A DNA stretch of 64,000 bases, taken from a bacterium 210820-DFI.6.37 (GTDB lineage Bacteria > Bacillota > Clostridia > Peptostreptococcales > Anaerovoracaceae). The DNA is taken from assembly GCA_020558355.1 (NCBI GenBank), contig JAJCKG010000001.1:248001-312000 (forward strand), given 5' to 3'. The notes beneath the pieces were generated by a model. That model saw only the letters and a list, made by a program, of their open reading frames with translations. It had not been told where the DNA came from and did no database searches. Shown here one piece after another: positions 16,262-26,481 of the stretch (the first letter of the stretch is position 1; each line of letters begins with the position of its first letter). The position numbers and the translations under genes were made by a program.

Positions 16262-19200
16262 TTATTTATTTTCTGCCGTTTCGAGGAATTCCAGTATCTC
16301 CGAAAGCCGCCGCTTTCCCTGAGGGGTAAACCGCACAAAGGGCTTCACACCGCCGTGTATCAGGATGCGCATGCCGTACTTGGCTGACAATTCCGCCAGA
16401 GCGCGCGGGCTGAGGCTATTCGCTTCGGCAAAATGAAAAAGGACCTTATTTCCCTCTTCATGGATTCTGGTAACGCACAGTTTTTCCGCCGCCGAGCGAA
16501 TCCTGGAAACGGTAATGAGATTCAAGGTATCCCGCGGTATCTCGCCGAATCGGTCCATAAGCTCATCCACAATCTCCTCTTCATCCTCCCGACTTGCCAC
16601 AGCGGCAATTTTTTTATACATCTGCAGCTTCAGCACTTCATCGGAAATATAGCGGTCAGGGATCAGAGCTGTCACATTCAGCTCAATAGAAGCTTCCTCC
16701 CGATCCGGATTCACAATTTCTCCGCCCAGGGCCCGCACTGCGTCGTCTACCAGCTTGCAGTACAGCTCATATCCGATATTCATCATATGTCCGTGCTGCT
16801 CGGTCCCCAGCAGATTTCCCGCTCCCCGAATTTCCAGATCCCGCATGGCCACCTTAAAGCCCGCGCCGAATTCGGTAAATTCCCGGATAGCCCGGAGCCG
16901 CTTTTCCGCCACCTCCGAAAGGCTCTTATCCTTCTGGAACATCAGGTAAGCATAGGCCATCCGGTTGGAGCGCCCTACTCTGCCCCGCAGCTGATACAGC
17001 TGGGAAAGGCCAAACCGGTCCGCATCCAGAATGATCATAGTATTTACATTTGGAATATCGATTCCCGATTCGATAATGGTGGTGGCTACCAGCACATTGT
17101 ACTCTCCCTGTACAAAATCCATAATCACATTTTCCAGATGGTGCTCATTCATCTGCCCATGGCCTACCGCGACTCTCGCTTCCGGCACCAGCTCTTCAAT
17201 GTGGGCGGCTATTTTGTTGATTCCCTTCACTCGATTAAAGACCACATAGACCTGCCCTCCCCGATCCAGTTCCTTCTCGATGGCGTCGCGAAGGAGCGCG
17301 TCATCCTGCTCCAGTACATAAGTCTGGACCGGATACCGCTCTTCCGGCGGTTCTTCAATAATGCTCATATCCTTGATTCCTACAAGGGACATGTGCAGGG
17401 TCCTGGGAATCGGCGTCGCGGAAAGGGTCAGAACATCCACATTCTTTTTCAGCTGCTTGATGACTTCCTTATGCTGAACGCCGAACCGCTGTTCCTCGTC
17501 GATAACCAGCAGACCCAGTTCTTTATATTTTACATCTTTAGACAGCAGCCGATGCGTCCCGATCACAACATCCACACTGCCCTTTGACAGACCGTCCAGA
17601 ACCGCTTTCTGCTGAGCCTCGCTTCGAAAACGGGACAAAAGCTCCACCTTGAACGGAAACTTTTCAAACCGTTCTTTCAAGGTGTAATAATGCTGGCTGG
17701 CCAAAATCGTAGTTGGCACCAGCACGGCGGCCTGTTTGCCGTCGGCCGCGCATTTGAACATGGCCCTGGCCGCCACTTCTGTTTTTCCAAATCCCACATC
17801 GCCGCAGAGCAGCCGGTCCATGGCCGTATCCCGCTCCATATCTTTTTTAATTTCTTCAATACAGCGAAGCTGGTCATCGGTTTCCGTGTAGGGAAAACTG
17901 TCTTCGAATTCTTTCTGCCAGACCGTGTCTTCTGAAAAAGCGTGCCCCTTTTCCATCTGTCTCGCGGCAGATACCTCCAGCAGCTCTTTTGCCATATTCG
18001 CGATGGCGGCCTTTGCCTTTGCTTTTGTAACCTTCCATTCACTTCCGGACAGTTTGTTCAGCTTTGGGCTCGCAGCGTCCGCTCCTACATATTTCTGGAC
18101 GATATCCATCTGCTCTACCGGCACATAAAGAATGTCCCGCCCGCTGTACTTGATTTTCAGATAATCCTTCTTTACGTTCTGCACCCGCAGCTGCTCGATG
18201 CCTACAAATTTTCCGATACCGTGATTTTCATGGACCACATAGTCGCCCTGCCGCATATCCGCAAAGGATCGGATAGGCTGCCCCATATCATGGGAAGCCT
18301 TCTTTTTCCGCTTTTTCTTCTTTGGCGTTCCAAAGATATCCCCCTCCCAGATATAACAGAATTTTTCCTCTGGAAAATCAATACCTCCGGTCAGGCTTCC
18401 CTGCTTCACCCACACTCTGGATAAAAGTCCTGCCCGCTCCAGAAAATCTTCCATATTGGAGACCCGTTCTTTGCTTGCGCAGACGATCGTTACCTTGTAG
18501 CTGTTTTTCAGATAGTTTTTAATTTCCGTTTCCAGAAGATCCATTTTTCCATTGAACGCCAGGGTTGGCTTGCTGACGATATTGCGTATTTCCGCAAGTG
18601 AGTCCACCCCTTTGATGGTCTTTTGGAAAGGCGTAAAAAGGTAGGCCCGTTCCATCTGGTAGAGCTTCAAATAATCATTTTTATTTGAAAAATGCTTTAG
18701 GTCGGAAGGGATTGCCTGTCCTCGCTCCAGCAGAGTCTTAAAATCATCCGCCGTTTCTTTATCTCTTGCCTCCAGATTTTCCAGAATTCTGGAAGGGTCA
18801 TCCACCATGATTACCGGGTCCTTCATGTAATCCCAAATGTATTCTGTCTCATCGTAAAAGTAGTACAGATAATTTTCCAGCTGCTGCAGGTTCATACCGT
18901 TTTCCGCGAATTCTACCAGCTGATCCCTTCTGGCTTTCAGATTTTCTCCCCGCTCCAGTTCTTCCGGGCTGAGTCCGTCGCCGGAAAACTTTCGGATCTG
19001 ACCCGCGTAGGCCTGTTTAATTTTCGCAACGGCTTTTTCAAAGATCTCTCTGTCCTTCAAAAGCTGCTCAGCCGGATATACCTGGATATATTTCAGATTT
19101 TCAATGGACCTTTGTGTGTCCGGGTCAAAGCTCCGTATCGAATCAATCTCTGTGTCGAACAGTTCGATCCGGTAAGGGGCTTCTCCATCCGCTGTAAAAA

Positions 19201-19684
19201 TATCCAGAATGGAACCCCGCAGGCTGAACTGTCCCCGCCCGTCTACCAGCGGCATTCGCTCATATCCCATGAAGGACAGCTTCTCCTTCACCTGGTCCAG
19301 GTCGATTTCTTCTCCCCGGGTAAGCCGCAGCGCCTTTTCCTCAAACACCGAATGAGGCGGAAGCTTCCTGATCGCGCCGCTTGCCGGAGCCACGACGACG
19401 CAGTCTTCTCCGGTCCGCAGAGCCTTAAGGATCGCGAGCCTTTCCAGCATTTGGTCGTGGTTCTTTGCCTCAAATCGGATAAAGCCCTCTTCTTCCGGCG
19501 GCAAAACATGAATATTTTTGTCCACAAAAAAAGAAAGGTCTGTAGCCAGGCGTTTTGCTCTTATGTAAGAGGAAACCACCACCAGGCACTGGCCCTTTGC
19601 TTCTTCCTTTAGAATTTTCCCAATTACAGGAGCTACCCGGCTTTCGGAAGCTCCCGTAATATTAATCATTCCCATTTTCGTCAT
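16262..19684 (-). CDS. mfd: Transcription-repair coupling factor Mfd
   Basis: 1140-aa DNA translocase that removes RNA polymerase stalled at lesions and recruits UvrA. Domains in order: UvrB-like N-terminal region, the RNA-polymerase-interacting domain (around 480-560, with [14 protein letters not shown]), RecG-like motor with Walker [10 protein letters not shown] and DEEQ box ([10 protein letters not shown]), the relay/TRG region ([20 protein letters not shown]), and the C-terminal TRCF domain. Length and motifs are those of the family. It overlaps pth by 23 nt, as part of the murC-glmU'-prs-pth-mfd string known in part from Bacillus. Confidence 0.97.
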   Translation of the reverse strand: MTKMGMINITGASESRVAPVIGKILKEEAKGQCLVVVSSYIRAKRLATDLSFFVDKNIHVLPPEEEGFIRFEAKNHDQMLERLAILKALRTGEDCVVVAPASGAIRKLPPHSVFEEKALRLTRGEEIDLDQVKEKLSFMGYERMPLVDGRGQFSLRGSILDIFTADGEAPYRIELFDTEIDSIRSFDPDTQRSIENLKYIQVYPAEQLLKDREIFEKAVAKIKQAYAGQIRKFSGDGLSPEELERGENLKARRDQLVEFAENGMNLQQLENYLYYFYDETEYIWDYMKDPVIMVDDPSRILENLEARDKETADDFKTLLERGQAIPSDLKHFSNKNDYLKLYQMERAYLFTPFQKTIKGVDSLAEIRNIVSKPTLAFNGKMDLLETEIKNYLKNSYKVTIVCASKERVSNMEDFLERAGLLSRVWVKQGSLTGGIDFPEEKFCYIWEGDIFGTPKKKKRKKKASHDMGQPIRSFADMRQGDYVVHENHGIGKFVGIEQLRVQNVKKDYLKIKYSGRDILYVPVEQMDIVQKYVGADAASPKLNKLSGSEWKVTKAKAKAAIANMAKELLEVSAARQMEKGHAFSEDTVWQKEFEDSFPYTETDDQLRCIEEIKKDMERDTAMDRLLCGDVGFGKTEVAARAMFKCAADGKQAAVLVPTTILASQHYYTLKERFEKFPFKVELLSRFRSEAQQKAVLDGLSKGSVDVVIGTHRLLSKDVKYKELGLLVIDEEQRFGVQHKEVIKQLKKNVDVLTLSATPIPRTLHMSLVGIKDMSIIEEPPEERYPVQTYVLEQDDALLRDAIEKELDRGGQVYVVFNRVKGINKIAAHIEELVPEARVAVGHGQMNEHHLENVIMDFVQGEYNVLVATTIIESGIDIPNVNTMIILDADRFGLSQLYQLRGRVGRSNRMAYAYLMFQKDKSLSEVAEKRLRAIREFTEFGAGFKVAMRDLEIRGAGNLLGTEQHGHMMNIGYELYCKLVDDAVRALGGEIVNPDREEASIELNVTALIPDRYISDEVLKLQMYKKIAAVASREDEEEIVDELMDRFGEIPRDTLNLITVSRIRSAAEKLCVTRIHEEGNKVLFHFAEANSLSPRALAELSAKYGMRILIHGGVKPFVRFTPQGKRRLSEILEFLETAENK

Positions 19685-20267
19685 CCTTCTTTTTCTCCGA
19701 AGTCTTCTGTCTTATATTGTATTCGTTCATAGCCTTATCTATGCCCTTCTCTACAATACATTCCGCCGCAAGGACCGCTCTTGTTACAGCTTCCTCCAGC
19801 GGTTCTTTTTCCTCCTTAGAGAAACCGCCGATCACAAAATCCTTCAGCTCCCCTTTCCTTCCGTCTCCCAGACCGATCCGGATTCTGGGAAACTGATCGG
19901 AGCTGAGACACTGAACAACGGAACGCATGCCGTTGTGGGTCCCGGCGCTGCCCTTTTTCCGAATACGGACTGTTCCCATAGGGATGTCGATATCATCGTA
20001 GATGACCACCAGCTTTTCCATGTCCTCTTTATAATACGCCATTACTTCCCGCAGAGACTGTCCGCTCAGATTCATGTAGGTCTGAGGTTTGACCAATAAA
20101 ACCTTTTGGCCGGAGATACGTCCCTCTCCGACCAAAGCTTTATGTTTGATTTTATTGATTTTTATGTCGTTTCGCTCCGCCAGGAGATCCAGGGCGATAA
20201 AGCCAATGTTGTGGCGGGTATTTTCATACTTTCGCCCCGGATTTCCAAGTCCCGCAATAATATACAT
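19662..20267 (-). CDS. pth: Peptidyl-tRNA hydrolase
   Basis: Releases peptides from peptidyl-tRNAs that drop off the ribosome. 201 aa with GLGNPGRKYENTRHNIGF at the N-terminus, which holds the Asn and catalytic His of the family. The middle has KPQTYMNLSG and the Asp of YDDIDIP. The acidic/basic C-terminal tail (about residues 185-201) is longer than the core and overlaps the mfd start. AAAGGAAAG lies upstream of the ATG. Confidence 0.96.
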   Translation of the reverse strand: MYIIAGLGNPGRKYENTRHNIGFIALDLLAERNDIKINKIKHKALVGEGRISGQKVLLVKPQTYMNLSGQSLREVMAYYKEDMEKLVVIYDDIDIPMGTVRIRKKGSAGTHNGMRSVVQCLSSDQFPRIRIGLGDGRKGELKDFVIGGFSKEEKEPLEEAVTRAVLAAECIVEKGIDKAMNEYNIRQKTSEKKKDDENGND

Positions 20268-20291
20268 AGATCGTCGCTTTCCTTTCGCTGT

Positions 20292-21242
20292 TTAATCAAA
20301 CAGTCTGCTGATGGACCCATTGGTAAAGATTCTGGTCATAGCTTCCGCAAAGAGCGGCGCTACAGAAAGCATCTTCATTCTGCTCATTCTCCGTTCCTGT
20401 GGAATTGGAACCGTATTCAGCATTACCAGTTCTTCAATGGCGGAATCCTCCAGCCTCTGCTTTGCGGGGCCGGACAGTACGCCGTGAGTCGCGCAGGCCC
20501 GAACACTCTTCGCGCCCAGATCCTTCAGAGCGTTAGCCGCGTTGGTGATGGTTCCTGCCGTATCGATCATATCGTCCACCAGGATACAGTTCTTTCCCTT
20601 AATATCCCCGATAATGTTCATGATCTCGCTCTTGTTCGGTTCAGGCCGTCTCTTGTCTACAATGGCAATCGGCGCGTTGAGAGGCTCCGCCATGCTTCTT
20701 GCTCTTGGAACACTTCCATGATCAGGGGATACAATTACCAGATCTTCGATTCCTTTTTCTTTAAAGTATTTTGTAAGGATCGGCAGCCCTACAAGGTGAT
20801 CCACAGGAATGTCAAAATACCCTTGAATCTGCGCAGCGTGAAGGTCCATAGTTACAACCCTGTCCGCGCCTGCCGCCATAAGAAGATTTGCCACCAGCTT
20901 TGCCGTAATCGGATCTCTTGCCTTTGCCTTTCGATCCTGACGCGCGTATCCGTAATAAGGAATTACCGCGTTGATACGGCCCGCGGAGGCCCGCTTCATA
21001 GCATCAATCATAATCAGGACTTCCATCAGATTGTCGTTGACAGGATCGCAAGTGGACTGAACAATATATGTATCGATCCCTCTGACGGTCTCCCAAAGAT
21101 TTACGGAGATCTCTCCATCACTGAATTTGGTTACTGTGGCTTTTCCCAGTGGCTTTCCCATAATCGCCGAGATTTCTTCCGCCAATTCCAGGTGTGAGTT
21201 TCCTGTAAAAACTTTGTAATCTGAAAATGCTCCATTTTTCAT
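20292..21242 (-). CDS. prs: Ribose-phosphate pyrophosphokinase (PRPP synthase)
   Basis: Makes PRPP from ribose 5-phosphate and ATP for nucleotide, His and Trp synthesis. 316 aa. The flexible-loop region [17 protein letters not shown], the Asp/His metal site in [13 protein letters not shown], and the PRPP-binding loop [13 protein letters not shown] are all intact, as expected for a class I enzyme. It sits between glmU' and pth in the order conserved across Firmicutes. PRPP is also the effector of PurR, encoded 2 kb away. Confidence 0.97.
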   Translation of the reverse strand: MKNGAFSDYKVFTGNSHLELAEEISAIMGKPLGKATVTKFSDGEISVNLWETVRGIDTYIVQSTCDPVNDNLMEVLIMIDAMKRASAGRINAVIPYYGYARQDRKAKARDPITAKLVANLLMAAGADRVVTMDLHAAQIQGYFDIPVDHLVGLPILTKYFKEKGIEDLVIVSPDHGSVPRARSMAEPLNAPIAIVDKRRPEPNKSEIMNIIGDIKGKNCILVDDMIDTAGTITNAANALKDLGAKSVRACATHGVLSGPAKQRLEDSAIEELVMLNTVPIPQERRMSRMKMLSVAPLFAEAMTRIFTNGSISRLFD

Positions 21243-21289
21243 GTGTACCTTTTACCTCTTCTTTCTCTTTTTTTGCAAAAACGTTACAT

Positions 21290-21991
21290 TTATTTCCTCT
21301 TTTTATTTAAAATCCCTCTTTTTTCGACCCATCCTTCCAGAGTTCTTCCCTTTGACCGGGCCACATACAGGGCTCCGCCAGGGACATCCTGGGTCACTGT
21401 GCTTCCTGCCGCCACATAAGCGCCTTCTTCTACTACAACCGGCGAAACCAGGTTGCTGTTGCAGCCGATAAACGCGCCGTCTTTGACAACGGAACGATAT
21501 TTCTGACTTCCGTCATAATTGACAAATACAACGCCGCAGCCCAGGTTTACATTTTTACCTACATCCGAATCTCCGATGTAGGTCAGGTGGGACGCCTTGG
21601 CTCCGTCACCCATAGAAGAATTCTTTACTTCTACGAAATCTCCTACTTTACAGCCGCTTCCAATATCGCTTCCCGGTCTGAGATAAGCAAAAGGGCCTAC
21701 GCTTGTTTTGCTGCCCACTTTGCTTTCCAGAATCACGGAGCTCTGTACTGTCACACCGTCTCCGATGGATGAGTCCACGATCCGGGAATTCTGTCCGATT
21801 ACACAGTCCTCACCGATTGTAACATTACCTTCCAGTACAACGCAAGGGTAAATCGTCGTTCCCGCGCCAATTTGTACGGTTTCATCGATATAAGCGGCCT
21901 TCAGGTCGATAAACCTGACGCCATTTTCCATATGCTTTAAGTTGATTTCCAGTCTTTTCTTTTCGATCGCTTCATATTCCTGTAAATTCAT
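21290..21991 (-). CDS. glmU: GlmU acetyltransferase half only (left-handed beta-helix)
   Basis: 233 aa matching only the C-terminal half of the bifunctional GlmU (usually ~455 aa). The protein starts in the linker helix (HMENGVRFID) and continues through hexapeptide repeats. It holds the acetyltransferase site ASHLTYIGDSDVG with the catalytic His, then VNYDG. This half acetylates glucosamine 1-phosphate; the pyrophosphorylase half that makes UDP-GlcNAc is missing. The 10-nt gap to murC has no room for a remnant, and GGAGAG precedes the ATG, so the short form looks deliberate. A separate uridylyltransferase must exist elsewhere. Confidence 0.88.
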   Translation of the reverse strand: MNLQEYEAIEKKRLEINLKHMENGVRFIDLKAAYIDETVQIGAGTTIYPCVVLEGNVTIGEDCVIGQNSRIVDSSIGDGVTVQSSVILESKVGSKTSVGPFAYLRPGSDIGSGCKVGDFVEVKNSSMGDGAKASHLTYIGDSDVGKNVNLGCGVVFVNYDGSQKYRSVVKDGAFIGCNSNLVSPVVVEEGAYVAAGSTVTQDVPGGALYVARSKGRTLEGWVEKRGILNKKRK

Positions 21992-22001
21992 TTTCTCTCT
22001 C

Positions 22002-23396
22002 CTAAGCGTTCCTGCTTCGATCCTTTTCCAGGATCCTCTCTCCTACTCGATAGATATCTCCCGCGCCCATGGTTATAACCAGATCTCCCGGCTGGGCATT
22101 GCTGTACACAAAATCCGCGATTTCTTCAAAATCCGCGAAGAAATAGGCTTCCTTATCCGGATGTGTGGCCTTGACCTGTTCCGCCAGCTCTTTGGAGCTG
22201 ATTTTATGGATGTTCTTTTCTCTGGCCGCATAGATTTCCGCAAAAACCACCTTATCTGTATCTCCGAAGGATTCCGCGAAATCATCAAAGAGCGCCATAG
22301 TCCTTGTGTAGGTATGAGGCTGGAACAGACACCACAGCTTGTTATGCTTCATATTCTTCACAGCGGAAAGGGTCGCTTTGATTTCCGTAGGATGATGCGC
22401 GTAATCATCGATGATTTTAATTCCATTTGAGGTCGTACCCAGAATATCAAACCGTCTCTGGGTCCCGGTAAACTGCCGCAGCGTATCAGCGATATCCCGC
22501 TCGTCAACACCAAGGATGTGACAGCAGGCAAACGCCGCCAGAGAATTGAGGATATTATGTTCCCCCGGTACGGAAAGCTGAATATTGCACAGGGTCTTTC
22601 CCCCGTGATTTACATTGAAGTCCGGCATCCCGTCCGCGTTGAAGGTAATATCGCTGACGTAGTAGTCACAGCTTTCGTGAAAACCGTAGGTCACTACGTT
22701 TGGTCTTCCCTCTACGACGCTTTTGACAAATGGATTCGCGTCATAAGCAATAATCGTTCCGTCCTCTGGTACCAGAGAAGCAAACTTTTCAAAGGAGCTG
22801 GCGATATGGTCGATATCCTTGAAATAATCCAAGTGATCCGAGTCAATGTTTAAAATGATTTCGATTTTCGGCTTGAGGCACAAAAAGCTGTCCATATATT
22901 CGCAGGCTTCTGTAACAAAATGCTGACTCTTTCCTACTTTTACATTGCCTCCAATCTCAGCGAGATTTCCGCCCACTAAAATCGTCGGGTCCTTCTGAGC
23001 GTTCTTTAAAATCAAAGAAACCATAGAGGTTGTCGTAGTTTTTCCGTGAGTCCCTGAAATAGCGATACTGCTTTCATATTCGCTCATCAGAAGTCCCAGG
23101 ATCTCCGCCCGGGACGCGGTAGGGATTCCCTGCTGTCTGGCTCTGGCAAGCTCCGGGTTGTCATTTCCTACCGCGGCAGAGTAGACGATTAAATCCGCTC
23201 CTTCTACGTTTTCCGCTCTATGGCCTAAAAATATATGGGCTCCATCCGCAGTGAGCCGTTCTGTAATGTCACTTTGTCTCATATCTGAGCCTGTGACTGT
23301 GTATCCTCTGGCAATTAAGATCTCAGCAATGGCGGAAAGGCCAATCCCTCCGATCCCAATACAATGTATCTGCTTACAATCAGATAAATTCACCAT
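22002..23396 (-). CDS. murC: UDP-N-acetylmuramate--L-alanine ligase
   Basis: Adds L-Ala to UDP-MurNAc, the first stem-peptide step. About 464 aa. N-terminal Rossmann motif GIGGIGLSAIAEIL, ATP-binding GTHGKTTTTSM near 115, the middle-domain SDHLDYF segment and DDYAHHPTEI near 345. The start is set at 23396 because GGGAGGAAG lies 8 nt upstream; a longer frame from 23477 reaches into the purR promoter. First gene of the run toward mfd. Confidence 0.95.
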   Translation of the reverse strand: MVNLSDCKQIHCIGIGGIGLSAIAEILIARGYTVTGSDMRQSDITERLTADGAHIFLGHRAENVEGADLIVYSAAVGNDNPELARARQQGIPTASRAEILGLLMSEYESSIAISGTHGKTTTTSMVSLILKNAQKDPTILVGGNLAEIGGNVKVGKSQHFVTEACEYMDSFLCLKPKIEIILNIDSDHLDYFKDIDHIASSFEKFASLVPEDGTIIAYDANPFVKSVVEGRPNVVTYGFHESCDYYVSDITFNADGMPDFNVNHGGKTLCNIQLSVPGEHNILNSLAAFACCHILGVDERDIADTLRQFTGTQRRFDILGTTSNGIKIIDDYAHHPTEIKATLSAVKNMKHNKLWCLFQPHTYTRTMALFDDFAESFGDTDKVVFAEIYAAREKNIHKISSKELAEQVKATHPDKEAYFFADFEEIADFVYSNAQPGDLVITMGAGDIYRVGERILEKDRSRNA

Positions 23397-23461
23397 TGTC
23401 TCTTCCTCCCTGGTCATGATAAAACGATTATACCATAATTCATTAGAAAAATACCTTCTAT

Positions 23462-23490
23462 TTGACAAAAAAAACAAAAACGAATATCAT
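23462..23490 (+). promoter_or_regulatory. Promoter of purR
   Basis: TTGACA (23462-23467), a 17-bp A-rich spacer and TATCAT (23485-23490) lie 45 bp upstream of the purR start. The 139-bp gap is shared with the divergent murC gene. Confidence 0.6.
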
Positions 23491-23535
23491 CATATTATTC
23501 TATATTGCGCGTTCATTTTTTCAGGAGGAATTTTA

Positions 23536-24345
23536 ATGAAAAGAACTCAGAGGGTCGGGGCCCTGATTCAGATCCTTACAGGATCTCCCAACCGGGTATT
23601 TTCTCTCGGTTATTTCTGCAATCTCTTCCGCGCCGCCAAATCCAGCGTCAGCGAGGATATTGCCGCTGCCAGAGAAATCACCGCCTTTACTGGTCTTGGC
23701 GTGATCGAAACGATTCCCGGCGCGTCCGGCGGCGTTCGGTATGTTCCCTGTATTTCAGATGAAAAGGCGGCGGAGGTTCAGGAAACACTCTGCGGAATGC
23801 TGCGGGAGGAAAGCCGCGTCCTGGGCGGAGGTTTTCTGTATACATCCGATATTATGTTTCATCCTGCCATGGTAAAGGATATGGCGCAGATCTTCGCGCG
23901 CAAATTCCAGGGCCGCGGAGCCGACTATATTGTTACGATTGAAACCAAAGGGATCCCCCTGGCATTGAAAACCGCGGAGCTGCTGGATCTTCCCTCTGTG
24001 GTGGTACGAAGAGAAGCCAAAATCTCAGAAGGAGCGACCATGAGCATCAACTATCTTTCCGGTTCTTCAGAGCGTATGCAGAAAATGTCGATTTCCAAAC
24101 GAGCGGCTCTCAGCGGCTCCCGGGCTCTGATCATCGATGACTTCATGCGGGGAGGCGGCAGTGTAAAGGGGATCAGCGACATTCTGGCGGAATTCGATAC
24201 TCAGGTGGCCGGAATCGGTGTCGCCATTGCCAATATCGCCCCCAGCAAGAAGAAAATTACAGACTATACGCCTCTGGTCTATTTAGGCCATGTAGATGAA
24301 GATACCAAGGCGGTAGAAGTCTTCCCAAATAGTCAGATTTTTTAA
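23536..24345 (+). CDS. purR: Purine operon repressor PurR
   Basis: 269-aa Bacillus-type PurR, a PRPP-sensing repressor: an N-terminal winged helix (about 1-72, RTQRVGALIQILTGSPN) fused to a phosphoribosyltransferase-like domain with the PRPP loop ALIIDDFMRGGGS near 200. It is unrelated to the LacI-type PurR of enterics. AGGAGGAA lies 6 nt upstream of ATG 23536. It is followed by spoVG as in Bacillus, although the usual yabJ gene between them is absent. Confidence 0.95.
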   Translation: MKRTQRVGALIQILTGSPNRVFSLGYFCNLFRAAKSSVSEDIAAAREITAFTGLGVIETIPGASGGVRYVPCISDEKAAEVQETLCGMLREESRVLGGGFLYTSDIMFHPAMVKDMAQIFARKFQGRGADYIVTIETKGIPLALKTAELLDLPSVVVRREAKISEGATMSINYLSGSSERMQKMSISKRAALSGSRALIIDDFMRGGGSVKGISDILAEFDTQVAGIGVAIANIAPSKKKITDYTPLVYLGHVDEDTKAVEVFPNSQIF

Positions 24346-24353
24346 AATTGTTC

Positions 24354-24382
24354 TTGTATTTTACCAATTTATACTGTATACT
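24354..24382 (+). promoter_or_regulatory. Promoter of spoVG
   Basis: TTGTAT (24354-24359), a 17-bp spacer and TATACT (24377-24382). It lies just after the purR stop and about 60 bp before the spoVG start, so spoVG can be expressed apart from purR. Confidence 0.5.
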
Positions 24383-24442
24383 AGATATTGGATGTATTCT
24401 AAAACATGAACATATTGTCAGCAGAAAGGTTGGTAACTAATA

Positions 24443-24733
24443 ATGAATATCACTGATGTTAGAATCCGTAAAGTAAATGACGAAGGAAAAATGAAAGCCG
24501 TTGTATCGATTACGTTTGATGACGAGTTTGTGGTACATGACATTAAAATTATCGAAGGACAGAACGGCCTGTTTATAGCAATGCCAAGCAGAAAAATGGG
24601 AGAAGGTGACTTCCGTGATATTGCTCATCCACTTGTTTCTGAGACAAGAAACAAGATCAAGGAAGCAATCTTTGCCGAATATGACAAGGTTCTGGCTGAA
24701 AAGAGCGCAATGGAAACAATGACGGAAGAATAG
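24443..24733 (+). CDS. spoVG: SpoVG regulatory protein
   Basis: 96-aa SpoVG, a small RNA/DNA-binding regulator that affects sporulation and septation in Firmicutes. The whole conserved core is present: [11 protein letters not shown], then [23 protein letters not shown] Glu-rich tail follows. AAAGG lies upstream of the ATG. SpoVG also occurs in non-sporulating Firmicutes, so it does not prove spore formation. Confidence 0.97.
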   Translation: MNITDVRIRKVNDEGKMKAVVSITFDDEFVVHDIKIIEGQNGLFIAMPSRKMGEGDFRDIAHPLVSETRNKIKEAIFAEYDKVLAEKSAMETMTEE

Positions 24734-24757
24734 AATACACCCACGAATAAAAAACGC

Positions 24758-24803
24758 AAAGAGACTGTCCACCCGTAACCGCAATGGGAACAGTCTCTTT
24801 TTT
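24758..24803. terminator. Bidirectional terminator between spoVG and amidohydrolase
   Basis: Stem AAAGAGACTGT / ACAGTCTCTTT flanked by T-run on the plus strand and A-run (T-run on minus) on the other side. It serves the convergent spoVG and amidohydrolase genes. Confidence 0.85.
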
Positions 24804-24849
24804 ATACGCGGAGGTTTATCTTTTCCGCCTCAGAACCAGCCGTCTTCAA

Positions 24850-26466
24850 TTATTTCTCATATACGATCTTCCCGTCCATGACTGTCAGGTCTACCGAGGC
24901 CTCTTTTAGCTCTTCCGCGGGGATTCCAAAGAGATCCCGGTCCACCACAATAACATCAGCCAGCTTTCCTTCAGCCAGGACTCCGATATCATCCCGGTTA
25001 TACGCCTTTGCCGCACCTACCGTATAAGCAGTCAGGGCTTCCGCCAGTGTGATACGCTCCCGCGGATTTACGCCGGTAGGCTTTCCATCATCATCCAGTC
25101 TGGTAACTGCCGCGTAAACGCTAGGGAATGGGTCAAAATCCACAACCGGGTAATCCGTCCCAAAGGCCAGCTCCGCGCCGCTGTCTAAAAGACTTCTGTG
25201 GGGCCATTCCCATCTGCATCGCTCCCTTCCGATACGCCCGATCTTTTCGTTAAAATCCAGCGTCAGATGATAGGGCTGCATGGATGGAATGACGGAAAGC
25301 TCCGCAAACCTTGGAATGTCATCCGGATGGATGTTTTCAATATGCTCTATTGTATTGCGGAAGGGCAGCTGGCCGTTGGCCTTCCTGGACTCTTCATACA
25401 TATCCAGCGCCATCCGCACGGAACCATCCGCGATGCAGTGGAGCCTTACGGGAAGACCCGCCTTGTTCGCCGCCTTAATATAGCGGGTATTGTCTTCCTG
25501 GGAAGCGTTGGGAACATCCACGCCCCTTGTCTGCGGCCTGTCCGCGTAAGGCTCTAAAAGCAGTCCGGTAAAGGTAGAAGTCACTCCATCGAGGAAGCCC
25601 TTTACTCCGCTCAGCCTGAGCTTTTCGGAGCAAAACCGCTCTTTATATTCCAGGGCTTTTGTAAAATCCGTATACCCGTCCAGCTTTGTGTACAAATGGA
25701 GCCTGCAGGTCAGTTCCCCCTCCTCTTCCATCTTTTTGACGACGGAATAATTTCGATAGGTCGTATCGTTATAGTCGTCAGCAGACATTTCACTGATGGA
25801 AGTAACGCCGCATTTGTTGATGTGACGCAGAAAATCTCTGTGTACCTGCTTCATCTGCTCCAGCTCCAAGTCCATCACTTTCGCCATGGCGGGCTGAAAA
25901 GCGTCCGGTTCGAAGAGGAGGCCGCTCAGCTCTCCGTTTTCCAGTTTTCCGACCGACCCGCTCTTTGGCTTCATATCCGCCGTGATCCCCGCTTCCTCCA
26001 GCGCTTTACTGTTCATCCAGAAGGTATGACAATCGGCGGAAATTAGATACACAGGTCTTTCGGGAATCGCTTCATCCAGACTTTGTTTTGTAGGCAAAGG
26101 AGCGTCGTTCCAGTTTGCCGGAAACCACCCGATTCCCAAAATCCGTTTTTCTTCCGGATGTTCTTTGGCAAAGTTCCGGATCATCTCTACGCATTCCGCC
26201 TCAGAGGTGGAAGCGGAAATGGCGTCGCACATATGGTCGCTGGCGGAAATCGCCCCCACAAAGTAGTGGACATGGGCATCGATAAAACCCGGCATAATCA
26301 GTTTGTTTCCATAGTTTCGCACCTCTGTCCCCGGACCGGCAAGCCGCTCCGCCTCCGGGCCCGCAGCCAATATTTTATTGCCCTTTATGGCTACCGCTCC
26401 GGAAACAGGTTCCGGCGAAAGACCGGTAAAGATACGGCTGCTTTTTAAAATCAGATCCGCGTTCAT
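24850..26466 (-). CDS. Amidohydrolase family 3 protein (YtcJ-like)
   Basis: 538-aa metal-dependent hydrolase of the amidohydrolase superfamily. The HxH metal pair is in MPGFIDAHVHY (about 58-66), later His residues lie in RLHCIADGSVRMAL and NTIEHIENIH, and the last Asp is in FGTDYPVVDFDPF. YtcJ-type members are annotated as putative amidohydrolases with unknown substrates. It is the second gene after an NhaC-type transporter (15-nt gap), and both are divergent from a LuxR regulator. The pair may import and deacylate or deamidate a small molecule. AAAAGGGGGAG precedes the ATG. Confidence 0.87.
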   Translation of the reverse strand: MNADLILKSSRIFTGLSPEPVSGAVAIKGNKILAAGPEAERLAGPGTEVRNYGNKLIMPGFIDAHVHYFVGAISASDHMCDAISASTSEAECVEMIRNFAKEHPEEKRILGIGWFPANWNDAPLPTKQSLDEAIPERPVYLISADCHTFWMNSKALEEAGITADMKPKSGSVGKLENGELSGLLFEPDAFQPAMAKVMDLELEQMKQVHRDFLRHINKCGVTSISEMSADDYNDTTYRNYSVVKKMEEEGELTCRLHLYTKLDGYTDFTKALEYKERFCSEKLRLSGVKGFLDGVTSTFTGLLLEPYADRPQTRGVDVPNASQEDNTRYIKAANKAGLPVRLHCIADGSVRMALDMYEESRKANGQLPFRNTIEHIENIHPDDIPRFAELSVIPSMQPYHLTLDFNEKIGRIGRERCRWEWPHRSLLDSGAELAFGTDYPVVDFDPFPSVYAAVTRLDDDGKPTGVNPRERITLAEALTAYTVGAAKAYNRDDIGVLAEGKLADVIVVDRDLFGIPAEELKEASVDLTVMDGKIVYEK

Positions 26467-26481
26467 ATTCTTCTCCCCCTT

